From positions 550,228-614,227 of the forward strand of contig NC_043743.1 in the NCBI RefSeq assembly GCF_004337985.1: DNA of 64,000 nucleotides, in the 5' to 3' direction. The position numbers were made by a program, and so were the translations under genes. How positions within the stretch are numbered: the first letter of the stretch is position 1; every line of letters starts with the position of its first letter. A model generated the notes under the pieces. That model was not told where the DNA came from and made no database searches. It was given only the letters and a program-made list of their open reading frames with translations. The DNA is from Pyricularia pennisetigena. Its lineage: Eukaryota > Ascomycota > Sordariomycetes > Magnaporthales > Pyriculariaceae. Below, piece after piece: positions 1 through 12,263 of this stretch.

Positions 1-1610
1 TTGGTCCTCACGGACACACAGAGGAGCTTCCACCATATACAAGATATCCCGATGAACAGTACGCTCGCAAAGTGAGGGATGCAGAGGCACTCAGCTCACT
101 CTCGTCACCACCTCCGTCGGCGCAACCACACGTTTATCCGCAGCGACGGCACGATAACCTGGCGCAGGCGCCGTTACCGATCCCCGGTGCTGGCGGAATG
201 GGAATAGCAGCGAGAAACCCAGAGTTCGATTCGATAGACGATCTCACATCACCAGCACTTCGCCACTCCTCGGGAAGTTATACATCAGCCGCAACCCTCA
301 GCCAGCACGGCATAAACACCGAGGCCGCGGCGATTGTGTCGGAAAACGAGAAACCTGCAAAGCGGTGGCGGGCAACGGGGAAAAGACGGCTTTGCGGCAT
401 CATCCCATACTGGGCTGTTCTTCTAGCTCTCACCGGGCTTCTTGTTCTCGGGATAATACTAGGCGCCGTTGTAGGAACCTATGCTGCCAGGCGAGAACGA
501 GACAAAGAAGCACCTGGCGGAGGACCATCGCCAGAAACTCCACCTTTGTACGATGCCACACCGATACCTATACCAAAAGACCTACCCGAACTACCCGAGG
601 GCAGGTTTGGCATGCCTCTGGTCATCAGACAGCAACCAAATATTTGTTTCAACGACACGACACACGCCCTAGCCTGGTCTTGCAGCATCATATTCGGTTT
701 CGGTGCCGCAATGACCATGGACGTCAAGAAAGAATCCGATAAATACAGCGTATCGATTGGGGCCAACGACAGCTTAACCATCAACAACGGGCTCTATGCA
801 TATGGTACACAGCCTCAGGTTATCCAGGGCACTCACGTCCTGCAGACTGTCGTTGACCTGCTCGAGCCGAGCCGAGGCCCAGCTTGGTTCAAGATGCTGC
901 CATTTAACAAGACTGTAATCGTACCCGAGAACTTGCTTTCAGCTACGTCGCCAAACACGGCAGCTAGGTTCCGCCGGGCACTAAACCCGCCTGTCTTTGG
1001 GCCTAACGACTTCAGGCACAAGTTCGCGGCTCAGCCTGGCGACAAGCCATGGATCTGCACCTGGCCCGACACCCTACTCGAGATATTCATATACCCGAAC
1101 CAGAGTTCCACCCCGGCAATAGTTGGCGGACAACCATCCAGCATGGGCGCGGTGGCTCCTACCACGACGCCTCCGTCGCTCACTCGAGGAGCGCCGTTTC
1201 CATTTTTGACAGGGACATCAGTTCCGACTGGTGTTTTCTCCGACTTTTTCGGCGCTACCGATCGCTTCTCGCTCCCGACTCCCGGCCCGACGCCCACCAT
1301 CGCGGCAGGCGATGGCGAGTTCGCGCCACTGCTGCCGGGCTACCCGCGGGTGGTCAAGCTCGAAGAGCGTCGTGTTCAGAATTCGCCTCGGCCTGTCTGT
1401 CGGCAAGTCTTGATTGAAAATGGAGGCACAGCCAAGCCGGTCATGAACAATGGAAAGCCCGTGGAGATCACCATCCTAGAGCAGGGGAACAGTCCACCGC
1501 TGACAAAACGCAGTGAGGGGGATGGCCACCTAGGCGCCGAATCGCAACATATCGTTCGCAGAGATCCGGCTGATGTAAGCGACTGTGGATGTGTATGGTT
1601 CATGAACTGA
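1..1610 (+). CDS. Single-pass membrane protein, DUF7820-like (5' truncated)
   Basis: The reading frame is open from base 3 to the TGA ending at 1610 (at least 535 residues). It has no credible ATG near the edge, so the true start lies left of the window. The visible protein has a disordered Pro/Ser-rich N-terminal part and one hydrophobic segment (about 410-470 nt, starting WAVLLALTG) followed by a basic RRER stop-transfer. A long presumably extracytosolic region follows, with a conserved-looking block after LPELPEGRFGMPL, a Ser/Thr/Pro-rich stretch and a C-terminal tail ending in SDCGCVW. This layout fits the fungal family annotated DUF7820, which has no known function; I make that link from memory of the family pattern. 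The orientation is probably cytosolic N-terminus. It is convergent with the next gene. No enzymatic motif is visible. Confidence 0.7.
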   Translation, partial: GPHGHTEELPPYTRYPDEQYARKVRDAEALSSLSSPPPSAQPHVYPQRRHDNLAQAPLPIPGAGGMGIAARNPEFDSIDDLTSPALRHSSGSYTSAATLSQHGINTEAAAIVSENEKPAKRWRATGKRRLCGIIPYWAVLLALTGLLVLGIILGAVVGTYAARRERDKEAPGGGPSPETPPLYDATPIPIPKDLPELPEGRFGMPLVIRQQPNICFNDTTHALAWSCSIIFGFGAAMTMDVKKESDKYSVSIGANDSLTINNGLYAYGTQPQVIQGTHVLQTVVDLLEPSRGPAWFKMLPFNKTVIVPENLLSATSPNTAARFRRALNPPVFGPNDFRHKFAAQPGDKPWICTWPDTLLEIFIYPNQSSTPAIVGGQPSSMGAVAPTTTPPSLTRGAPFPFLTGTSVPTGVFSDFFGATDRFSLPTPGPTPTIAAGDGEFAPLLPGYPRVVKLEERRVQNSPRPVCRQVLIENGGTAKPVMNNGKPVEITILEQGNSPPLTKRSEGDGHLGAESQHIVRRDPADVSDCGCVWFMN

Positions 1611-2657
1611 TTGCCCCTTGTCTTTTCTGTGTCGTTACAATATCCTCGGAGGACACTCAGACTGGCCCGCTCATCATTGTCCTCGTTGTTTCTTGTATGT
1701 CTCAGAGGCCCCCCCCCCCTTTTTGAACACTTGCATAAGACATATCCTCGGCGCAATCTGTTCCACAGGGAAATATGCGATCTTTGTTTAAAACCCAGAA
1801 AACAAGGTCGGACCAGCCAAGGGCGTTGTCATGTTTTTTCTTCTTCTTTTTTTTCTTCTTATATTCTTGCATTGCTGAGCGTTTTCTCACTTCTCCTGAC
1901 TACAGGGGACTCTTTTCCCTCTACTTCACCATTCCTCTTCTTTGAAATATATCTTTACGAAAGTGGGCACTTCTAGCTCCCCCTTACTTTACACCCGACT
2001 ATCTTCTTATATCAAAGAAGGTTGCAAGTCAGGCAAGGACTCTGTCATTGTGCCATGTATGAATGCACAGGAGTTGTTCTAACCTGGCCGCTTCTATTCT
2101 ACTTCTTTTTTGTTCTTCTTCTTTTGTTTCCATACCTATCTACTTCTTAATAAGTTTGTTGTTTCAAGTCGGATTTTAAATCTGGCGATTAACCAATACG
2201 GCGGATATGTCTATTCCCAACCATTATTTTAGTTCTGGTTTCCATTCTCGGTTAACTACCACCTACCTGGGGGTATCCTTAAGCCCAGGGAGCTCTTTGG
2301 ACTCTTTCTTTTTTCCATGCCTTATACCATTCAAATATTTTTTTTTTACTTGCTTCGCGTTTATCATATCAATACTTACACAAACCTATTTAACTATTTT
2401 TTTTTTTTCCTGGTCTTATCACGAGGCGGCTGAAAATGGTTTCCTGTTGGGAGAGTTTTTACCCGTCCCATCTAAAACTTAACCGACATGTTTACTCCTA
2501 GTCTTCACAGAATGCAGTAATGCCCAAAAACTGTACCTTTGGCGGGCCAAAGTAGCAGAATTTTGCGTCTTGATATATGGGAGGGGGAGGGGGGACGTCA
2601 AATATATTTCCAAGGTAGTTTTCCCAGATAGATAAATACCAATATTAGGATCCCACT
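1611..2657. other. Convergent 3' intergenic region
   Basis: About 1 kb between two convergent genes. It is T-rich on the + strand, with several T runs (around 1846, 2340 and 2400), a C run near 1711-1720 and a G-rich patch near 2581-2594. No coding sequence or RNA gene is supported. It presumably contains the two 3' UTRs and polyadenylation sites. Confidence 0.6.
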
Positions 2658-3884
2658 CTACTTGCTGTCGTCTGCCTCGGTTCCACCTCCAGGTCTACTT
2701 GCACCGTCGGGCAGAGCACCGTCTGGATTTTTAGCCCCTCCGTCCTTTTGCTCCTTGACCGCAGGATCAACCGCGGCACCAGTATCACCAACCCCAGAGC
2801 CACCAAGGTCCATCCCCAAGCCATCCAAAAAGTTCTCAGCGAGCTTCTTTGCCCTCTTCTCCCCGACCTGCCTCCTCCGCTCCTCAATCTCCCGCCTCCT
2901 CCTCTCGGCATCCTCCCTCCTGGCGCGCGCCTTCTCCTCCCTCTCGGCCCTCACCCTCTCCGTCTCGCGCCGCTCGGCCTCCAGCCCTTCCATCTCCCTG
3001 CGCCTGGCCTCCTCGTCGCCGGCCGTGAACGAGTAGAAGCCGACGCCGCGGCCGCGCATCTCCCGCCGCGCGTCGTAGTGCGTGGCGGGCGGCGGCGTGG
3101 CCGACCGGTCCCGCTTCCGCGCCAAACTCTCCATGGCCTCGGCATCAGCCGCCGCAAACGCCTCGCCCTGGATCGCGTCGCCGAATATCAGCCCCTGCGG
3201 CGGCGCCGGCCGCGCCGACATCTCCACCAGCTCCGCGGCGGCCGCAAGGCCAGACCGGGCGCGCTGCTCGAGCCGCCGCGCCTGGGCCCGGGTCACGCGC
3301 CGGGCGCGGCCGAATTCGTCCGTGTACGTCACCAGTTCCGTGTCGTTGTTGTTGTCGTCGTCATCATCATCATCGTCGTCCGAGGAGGAAGACGACGAAG
3401 ATGCGTCGGCGATGCGGTTGCCGGCCTCGTCGAGGTGCTTTTCGGCCCATTTGCGGTCAAAGTCGACCAGCGGCGCCCGGTCGCCGTTGCTGGGCGGAAT
3501 GTAGTCGCCCCGCTTCATGGCGGCGTACCGCCGGGCCTTTTCCTCCATGTTCAGCCGGGCGGCTTCACGGTCGCGCTCAGAGTCGTAGGTGCCCGTCGGG
3601 GAGCGCAGGCGCAGCTTGTCCTTTTTACTGGTGCTGGTGGCGCGGCCGGAGCGGGACTTGTCGGTCGTGGAAACTGCCTCGGTTGTGTTGCGTTTCGTTT
3701 TGAAGATCTCGGATGTTTTGGATGGGCGTGGCCTGGCGGATGAGGATGTGGAAGGCGAGGCCTGGCCGGGCTTTTGGAGAAGCGACGACATCTGAGCGGC
3801 AAAGGAGAGGGAGCTCGAGAGGTCCATTTCCTTGCGCTGCCGTTTCGGGGCCGGTTGCCCGTACAGGTTTGGGTCTTGAGGCAT
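2658..3884 (-). CDS. CCDC174 (DUF4078)-like nuclear protein
   Basis: An intronless frame of 408 codons. The N-terminus is Ser/Lys-rich. An Asp/Asn run (encoded near 3343-3380) precedes a conserved section reading TYTDEFGRARRVTRAQARRL. The diagnostic motif is MRGRGVGFYSFTAGDEEARR, the hallmark of the DUF4078/CCDC174 family. A long charged Glu/Arg helix, probably coiled coil, and a Gly-rich tail ending in DDSK follow. Human CCDC174 is a nuclear protein associated with spliceosomal/exon-junction complexes; a role in mRNA processing here is inferred from the family only. The ATG at 3884 is the first in frame and opens with MPQDPNLYGQ. The gene lies tandem to, and downstream of, homoserine dehydrogenase. 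Confidence 0.85.
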   Translation of the reverse strand: MPQDPNLYGQPAPKRQRKEMDLSSSLSFAAQMSSLLQKPGQASPSTSSSARPRPSKTSEIFKTKRNTTEAVSTTDKSRSGRATSTSKKDKLRLRSPTGTYDSERDREAARLNMEEKARRYAAMKRGDYIPPSNGDRAPLVDFDRKWAEKHLDEAGNRIADASSSSSSSDDDDDDDDDNNNDTELVTYTDEFGRARRVTRAQARRLEQRARSGLAAAAELVEMSARPAPPQGLIFGDAIQGEAFAAADAEAMESLARKRDRSATPPPATHYDARREMRGRGVGFYSFTAGDEEARRREMEGLEAERRETERVRAEREEKARARREDAERRRREIEERRRQVGEKRAKKLAENFLDGLGMDLGGSGVGDTGAAVDPAVKEQKDGGAKNPDGALPDGASRPGGGTEADDSK

Positions 3885-4344
3885 CGTCGCGGCGGGTTGT
3901 GGATCTGTCTGGGCTAGGAGATGGAGGGCGTGCGGCTAGGAGTGAATAAAGAGAGGATGAAGCCGGTGGGCGTAGGAAGGATGGGAAGCAACGCCGATGA
4001 GATGGTTCGTATAAAGAAAAGTGAAAATGCGGTTGCAGGGTTGGGAAAGCGCTGACGTCGCCTGAGTTTTGGCGTACTTTTTGCTGGGGTAGCGCAGCCT
4101 GGGACGCGCTAAGCTTGTAAACTTGAGCTGCAGGGGCATGGACCAAATAGAAAAAGATTGCCGATATCGGCATTATCGTAGGAACACATGCAAAAGTGCG
4201 TACCTACTGCTAGATGTAATTCGAATCCAAAACTGAAAGTTAACACATTTAGCAATATGAATCTGGGAATGTTTCCGAATATTTTTTTCTTCTTCTTTTT
4301 ATTTTTAATCCCTATTTGCAATTCCTTCACATACAGCCAGCACA
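3885..4344. other. Intergenic: CCDC174-like promoter / HOM6 3' flank
   Basis: A 460-base spacer between two tandem minus-strand genes. It must hold the 3' UTR of homoserine dehydrogenase and the promoter of the CCDC174-like gene. A T-rich run lies at 4285-4310 on the + strand. No other feature is seen. Confidence 0.5.
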
Positions 4345-5601
4345 CTATGCAATCTGACCCAAAACCTTGATCAAGTCGCCAGTTACTCCCATAGCTGTGA
4401 CATCACCACCAGCACCGGCACCCTGGATGATGAGCGGGTTGCTTCCATAGCGCTTCGTGTAGAAGCTGATGATGTTATCGCTGCCCTTGAGCGCAGCAAT
4501 CGGGTGCGAGCGATCAAACTTCTCCAGCCCGACCTTGACCTGCTTGCTCGCCACATCAATGCTGCCGACGAAGCGCACAACCTTGCCCTCTTTCTCAGCC
4601 GCAGCCTTGACCTCCTCCATCTCGCCGTCGAACTCGGGCAGTCGCTGCAGGAACTCGTCACCGCTGGCTGCAGACTCAAGCGCCTTGGGGATCAGGCTCT
4701 GGACAGGGAACGACGTGGGCGACTCGACCTCGAGCCCGGCCAGGCGAGCCAAGATGGTGAGCTTACGGGCGACGTCGAGCCCGTTGAGGTCGTCGCGCGG
4801 GTCGGGCTCTGTGTACCCGAGCTGCTTAGCCTTGGCGACCTCGGCGGACCACTTTCCGCCCTGGCCCTCGGTCGGAGCGAACGAGTTGAACAGGAACGAC
4901 ATGGTGCCGCTGAAGACGCCCTCGATCCGGGTGACCTCGTCGCCTGTCTCGACGAGGTCCTTGAGCGTAGAGATGACGGGCAGGCCGGCGCCCACCGACG
5001 ACTCGTGGTAGACCTTTGCGCCGGACTCGGCGGCCGCGGCGAAGATGTCGCGCCACAGCCCGTAGGATCCGGAAAAGGCCTTCTTGTTGGGCGTCACCAC
5101 GCTGACGCCGCGGCGCAGGAACTGTGGGTAGCTGTCGGCCACGGCCTGGGAGCTGGTGTTGTCGACCAGGACGACCTTGGAGGGTGCCGAGGCGAGGTAG
5201 TCGACCAGCTGGGGGATGGCAGGCGGCTCACGGGACGAGGCTGCCAGAGACGAGACCAGGTCGGCACCACCGCTGGTCAGGCTGTAGACCTCGGAATGGT
5301 CATCGTTGAAGAGGGCCTTTTTGCTTGTCGAGATGTAGCAGAGGCTAAGCTGAGGGGAGGGTCGGCGCTTGGCCAGAGCCTGAAGCTGAGAGAGGAAGCA
5401 TTTGCCGACTCCACCGGCGCCTTTATTGTTGAATAGTGACGGTTGGGTGAGGGCTTTAGCTCATGCGCTTCTCAAATTTTATAAAGCTCAGGCTGGTCGT
5501 GATGGTGCAGTTCAAAGCGCAGGTATAAAACAGGTAGGCATTGGCTAGGTATTGCGGTACATACCGATGATGGCAATGTGAACTTGTTTCGGGGCGGCCA
5601 T
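4345..5601 (-). CDS. HOM6: Homoserine dehydrogenase
   Basis: Two exons: 5601-5565 and 5420-4345, with an intron at 5564-5421 (GTATGT donor, AAAG acceptor), giving 370 residues. Splicing rebuilds the Rossmann nucleotide-binding loop AIIGAGGVGKCFLSQL, which is split at the first glycine of GAGG; this confirms the small first exon. Downstream blocks include VVTPNKKAFSG, the catalytic-domain segment IEGVFSGTMSFLFNSF, and GYTEPDPRDDLNGLDVARK, all classical for the family. The enzyme reduces aspartate semialdehyde to homoserine with NAD(P)H, the branch point to threonine, methionine and isoleucine. The length matches fungal monofunctional enzymes (about 360-370 aa), with no fused aspartokinase. It is divergent from Trm8. 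Confidence 0.96.
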
Positions 5602-6076
5602 GATTCAAAAGACAGCTGCCTGATTGAAGGTAGTTGTTATATGTTTTTTTTTTCTTTTCTTTTTTTCTTTTTTTTTTTTTTACTGCTTTGATATGTGACG
5701 TGATGCTCGTTCAGTCTTGTTGGTGGGGTTCAAAAATGACTGAGTTTATTTACACAAATATTCAAGTCTTCTTAGACAACAACTGTCCGATAACGGCGAA
5801 CGTCCATAATAGTCAGCTCCCCTCCAAATCTAGTCCCCCCATAGCCCCGTATTACCCGGGTTGGTCCACTGCAAACAAGCACCACCAGGGCGAAACCCCA
5901 CCCACTGCAGGGCCCGAAGCTTAGCGTCGCATGGAGCTTGAACTTGATTGAAAGCATCAAAAACAAATTCGGCACGTGTATTTTGACCCAGTCAATTGCC
6001 TCCTTGGAGCTCAACCAACCTTCTTTGAAAGCGGGAGCCAGACCAAAAAGAAAATAGTCTCTTGAAGAAAGACACA
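5602..6076. promoter_or_regulatory. Bidirectional promoter region HOM6/TRM8
   Basis: A 475-base spacer between the two start codons of a head-to-head pair. It contains a long T-rich run (5641-5682) on the + strand, which is A-rich relative to homoserine dehydrogenase. No clear TATA box or named transcription-factor site was assigned. The promoter role is inferred from position only. Confidence 0.5.
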
Positions 6077-7093
<1,017 letters not shown>

Positions 7094-10000
7094 TGGGGTT
7101 TAGGGCGATGTTTGGAGGAAGAAGGTTGAGTTTACTCTTGCCGGTACCTATTTGAGAGGATAGCAGGCATAGGAGGAATCATTGAGCCGTTGCTTTGCGT
7201 CGTAGGTCGCCACATTTCCGACTTTTCTGTCCAAACTTTGCAACTCTACAGAGCGCTCTGAACACGTTCCATCAGCTTTCCAGATGATCAATACGGCAAA
7301 CTATACCGACAAGTGGCGAAAGTCGGAAGGTGGCAAAGAGTCTTCAAGAATTCAAAAACATTATACAACTTCACCAGAAGCTTTCTAGAGCCCGTACGCA
7401 CAAATCTCCGAAATGATCACAGCATTGACGCGGTTCCACGGCCATCTCTAGTTGGACGATCATTACGGACACTAGGAAATCACGGTGCAGCGCGGATCAG
7501 ATAAACGCTAGTGCAACGATTTGTTCATGTTTCCTATCTGCATTGATCATAATTCAGTATGCGTCGAAGCAGTGTCCCCTTTGAAGATAAGGGAAGGGAG
7601 CAGCCGCGGGTTGAAGGACTTGGTGAGGCGCAGAACTGGAGATTGAAATGAAAAGGAAACGACGGGTAAGTCGGGACCGAGAAATAGGTAGCATCCATGG
7701 ACCCCTATCTCTCCGCCACGATCGTGAATCCCTGGCAAAGGAATAATATCGTTGGTTGACTGGTCGGGCCTTGCCGCATACCTACCTAGTTCAGATAGAT
7801 GAAGATTTGACGGAGAAGATAGGGGATCTTAGGGGTTTACGGAGTAAATAACAAAGACCCATGTCGTTTTTCCTACCTAGACAAGAAGGTGCCTTGTGTA
7901 ACGTTGGTAGGTAGGAAGTATATACGTACACAGGTACCACAACTGCTACCACGTGATCACGACTTAAATCCTTCCTTCCTAATTCATTTTAGCGATGTCG
8001 TTAGGGCAGCAGCCAGGAAACGAATTCAAGTCGTCCTCGCCCGAAAGAAACATGGGAATTCTCCTGTCCCCCCCCCCTTTCATTACTTTATCCCATCTTA
8101 CAATTTTCACCTCGGCAGCGACTCTTCAAACCCAAGCCATGCACCCAACACATAGTGTAAAAACTGCCCGACTGTGCCGGCTCCAACTTTCAACGTGTGT
8201 AATTCCGACGTCATATTATCTAGGCCTCAACCGCTGGCCGTCCTTGGCAGCATGCAGTCAATCAAAGTCAACCAGAGCGACAAAGATACCAAGACATGCT
8301 TAAACTCCATCATAACTACGCTACGTGCATTACTGGCTCCGATCTCAATCAAGTCTCGCCTTGTCTCTGACCCATGGGTATCTTCTCTGCTTACCCACTC
8401 GAGCCCAACATGGAAGGGTCGGTCTAGACCTAGAACTAGGATCAGCTTGTTTTGTTATTTTCCTTTTTACGTTACTGTCGAACCCCCGCTTGTCAATAAG
8501 AATGGTACGCTCGATAGAACTGATCAAAGCCTCGAGCGAACGAATCCAATCACGATCTCAGCCGAGATAGGTGGCCCACCTTCAGCGCTTCCCACTACCG
8601 TAGGGCTTTTCTCGGGACACTTCTCCCGCCGCGGGGGGGATTTCCTCTTTTGGAAACACGCACCATGTGCTGCCGAACGGCTTCTGAGCCGCCACTAATG
8701 ACACCTGGTTTTGCCAGGATATGCTCTGGATGGATGCGTGTGTTCCTTGTTGAATACGTACGGCTCGATTATGAGAGCCAGAAGTTTTGCTATTGACTAT
8801 TTTCTTCCAAATTTCCCGGCTACAGTGAGGAACTCATCCGTTAACGATCTCGACCACCGTTACTTTCGGCACATCAATCAACAAGGGACAGCAAACAACC
8901 ACCACCACAATCGCATGGCATCTGGTTTCCTTTCAAGAAGAGCATATGACTGAAGCTATCTGGCTCGCCTAAGCAAGCTGTCAGTGTTCGTTCGCTCGCT
9001 ACCGGCTGCGGCCGACACGGGAACATATCACGCCCACACCCCAGACATTTTCTTCAGTACGTTCCACCCAAAAAAGCGCGGGCGTTATCATGCCGTCAAG
9101 CAGCTTTTTTTTTCGGTGCTTGCCCAGTACGGGTCCAGGCCCGGGGAGGTGGGACAAGATAATCTAAATGTAACCCTCTTTGCCATGTTGGCATCTATCA
9201 GTAGAGTGGCGCTTCACACTCAACCCTCCTAAAGGCGGTGCTCTTCTTGGCATACACAGGGTCAGGAGGCCTTCTTTCTCGGCCAAACTTCAACGGGAAA
9301 TGATGTTTTGATCAACTTTACCTCGCAATGTTCCAGACCGATGCTGCGCGGACAAAGACACTGCAGGTTTCCTAATGTCGCCGGCTCCGTGCTCTACCAT
9401 ATGGCGCCTTACGTTCATCGGTTCCAGACACATAACGTTTTTGGTTATCGCTCCACCGCCGCGTCTTTTCCCTCCTATCAAAGACGCTTTGACGAGCTCT
9501 CTTCTCCATCAAGCGCGTCTGTGACCATGGCGATTCGGGACGGGGGTCCGGCTATAAATCTCTTCTGTTTTGTCGACCATGATCTGGGGGGCCTTTGAAC
9601 CAACTTCTAGGAACCGAGGCTGTTATGCATATCCGCGTCAGAACTTCACTGGGGATTGTGCATACCACGATGACTACAATCAGGGACGCTGGTTGATTTT
9701 TCCATCGAGCGGCGCTATTTTCCATGTCACTCGGCGGTCTCTGATTTTGCCATTGCAGTTGAAACCCTCGTAGGTTGATCTAAAGATAAGGGCCTGACAA
9801 GACAAGGGCTCGGTTCTAGAGCCGTTTGTTTCGCAAGCATTGCTTTTTTTTTCGACCCGAGTCTGAAGTAAGTTATCTGCCTTGATGAAATTTTGGGTCT
9901 GCTGGGGCAAATACCTACTGGTTCTCTTCTGAACTAATATGTTGTTAATACTGCGGGCATCCGTTGTTCCATGGGGCATGCACATTGTGACAGGCAGGTG

Positions 10001-12263
10001 AAGTCATCGGCTGGGAGCATGATGCAATTCGGAGCGCGCAACAGTGCCTCCAAAGCATGCAGACATATAATGTTGCCATCTCTTGGGACGGGAGAATCGG
10101 GGCGCCGTCGGCTGAGCATCCCGTTGTCCCTACCGCTCTTGTGTTTTCCCACCAAGGCTCGACCTCTCTGTAATTTGACTGCAGCGAATTGACTAATTTC
10201 ACAGCCGTCCCGACACATGGGTAGTGTGGAATACCCCAGGTTCCTTGTTCCAGGGCATAATCAGGCATCGCTTTACTGCCCGACTATTCACATCCGGCAG
10301 GTGGCACTGCGCCTGCGTTCTGGAGTTGTTTAGCAATCAGCAATACAATATGTGCCGACACGGGTTGTGGTTGGAATATATCACCCCTCCTCTATTGTTA
10401 TAACCTTTTTTGAACTTTGCGGCAGTTGGAGCGATTGACAGCGGCTCATGGCCAACTGGCGATGCAAGTGGTACAGGCCGTTGGTCGTGTCGTCAATAGG
10501 AAAGTAGTAGCCAGCAGTCATCCCTCTATCCCCCATATTGACTGCATCTGTGGGGTAAATCGCCGATGCATCACTGACATGGCGGCATTCCAGCTATTAT
10601 AGTAGAGCTTGCCTGGCAGTTGGATCAGGTGCCGTCCCCCATTTCTTGTAGGGCCTATTTAGCCAGCTTTAGCCGGATTGTTTCGACTACCGGTGCTGCC
10701 GATTGTGGCATCCCTCTTGGAGCCCAAAAAGGACGACTTCAGCGCAGGGCACACGCTACGAAGTAATCTCTTGGTGGATAACCATGGTACGATGGCACCC
10801 TCAACCAAACCTTAAAGCCCTTGGAACGGACATGCTTTGTCAGACCTGACAGACCAGGCCCAGCTCCCGGTCCAAGGATTTGGATTATTATTGCGCTACC
10901 TCGAGTGTTCGTTGCGTACGCGAGTGCGTCCATTCAATTTCTTGCCCACATATCCGATTGTATCCACTTGCAGCCGATGGGCAATCTATCAAAATTCTCC
11001 GGGGGGTGTTCATTAAACCGCGTAGCTATGGTATTTGGTAAGTGCCTTGATTGTCTGCCTGCCTTGGTCATGGGTGCGCTGGATGGTATGGCTGCGTGTT
11101 TGCATTTCCACCACTGCCATGATTGCTGACAACACTTGAAAGACAGACAATTCTGTCGGCACCCGTTTATTTCCGTTTGATATATAGAAGAGAGAAAAGA
11201 AAAAAGAACAAAAAAAAAAAAAAAAAAGTGGCAGTAGAATGTCTGGCCACTTCATAGTCACACACCCTCCTTATCTGGTTCATTCACTTCGTATTGCAAG
11301 CCTACAGCTTGGTTGACGGCAGATTTTCTATTTGTTTCTACAATTTTACTTTCACGCCCTTAGGGTTGCTTGCATGGTGGCCCAACGCCGCTTTCAGAAT
11401 GTGGACCGGTTTGCCAAGAAGAGCGACGCGCCATGCTTGTTCATATTTGCGCCGAGGTAGGCAAGCAAATCTTCCCCTTTTGTTGTTTGATTGCTACTAC
11501 CTACAGTAGGTTTTCCGAGTCCCAGGCGCAAGCAAGCAACAAGATTGCCTCATAGTAGCATCGAGGGGCTGATTGACTGCAAATCCCCCTGTTCGGCTCG
11601 TTGCGAGCGGCGGGTATGCGGTATAACGGACCTCCGAGGTAAGTTGGCCTATGAGTGGCTCCTCCATGTTGATATCCAGTCACCCATATAGGATTCCATC
11701 CGTGACCCCTTTTAAGGTATATTTCTGGCTGACGCGGGATCGATTGTGGTGGTAATGGTAGTGGTGGGCCAGCGGCAGTGCGCTTCCGGGGGGGAGAAAT
11801 CAAGACGGGCGGATGTCATATTCAAAAAGTGAATCACTGACGACCCTCAACAATCTTGACTCCCGGGAAGCGAGGCGGTGCTTTGCTCGGTTCTTTGCTT
11901 GGCTGGGATGTGGGCTCTGGGGGTGGGATGGAAATGCAGCTACGTACAGATATCTAATCTGCTTGCATCTCGACTTCATAAAAGCCCTTTCCCATGTTCT
12001 CTACATCATGCATAGCTGCACTCACTATCCATGTCCTGTCACCTTCCATCATCTACTTGAGCCAATGTGCAGCTGGTAGTGTCGTCACAGTTAAATAATA
12101 CCATACAAGAGTTACAACTTGTTATCAACTCTTGTTCTTTAACAAAGACTCTTCTTCAACAGTCCTCCCTTGGCGCTTTTTTTATTTTATTTTTTATTTT
12201 TTTATCAAATTTGTTTTATAATCTGTCCTTGAAAAACTGGTCTATTTCACTCGTGCACGCAAC
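7094..12263. other. Gene-poor interval upstream of ferric reductase
   Basis: About 5.2 kb with only short open frames (all under about 110 codons) whose translations lack recognisable domains or sensible splice partners. Composition is moderate, without the extreme AT-richness of heavily RIP-mutated DNA. Features seen are short homopolymers (A run at 11208-11227; T runs near 9107 and 12180) and repeated ACCTA/TAGGT-type short words around 7780-7915. It presumably includes the reductase promoter and leader. No tRNA, repeat family or transposon could be supported by eye. Confidence 0.5.

Noticed and set aside
2748..3743. 331-codon + strand open frame opposite the CCDC174-like gene
   Set aside because: It is a shadow of the GC-rich opposite strand; the translation is Pro/Arg/Leu low-complexity without domains, while the minus frame has the DUF4078 motif.
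4504..5436. 310-codon + strand frame opposite homoserine dehydrogenase
   Set aside because: Antisense shadow; the minus frame is unambiguous.
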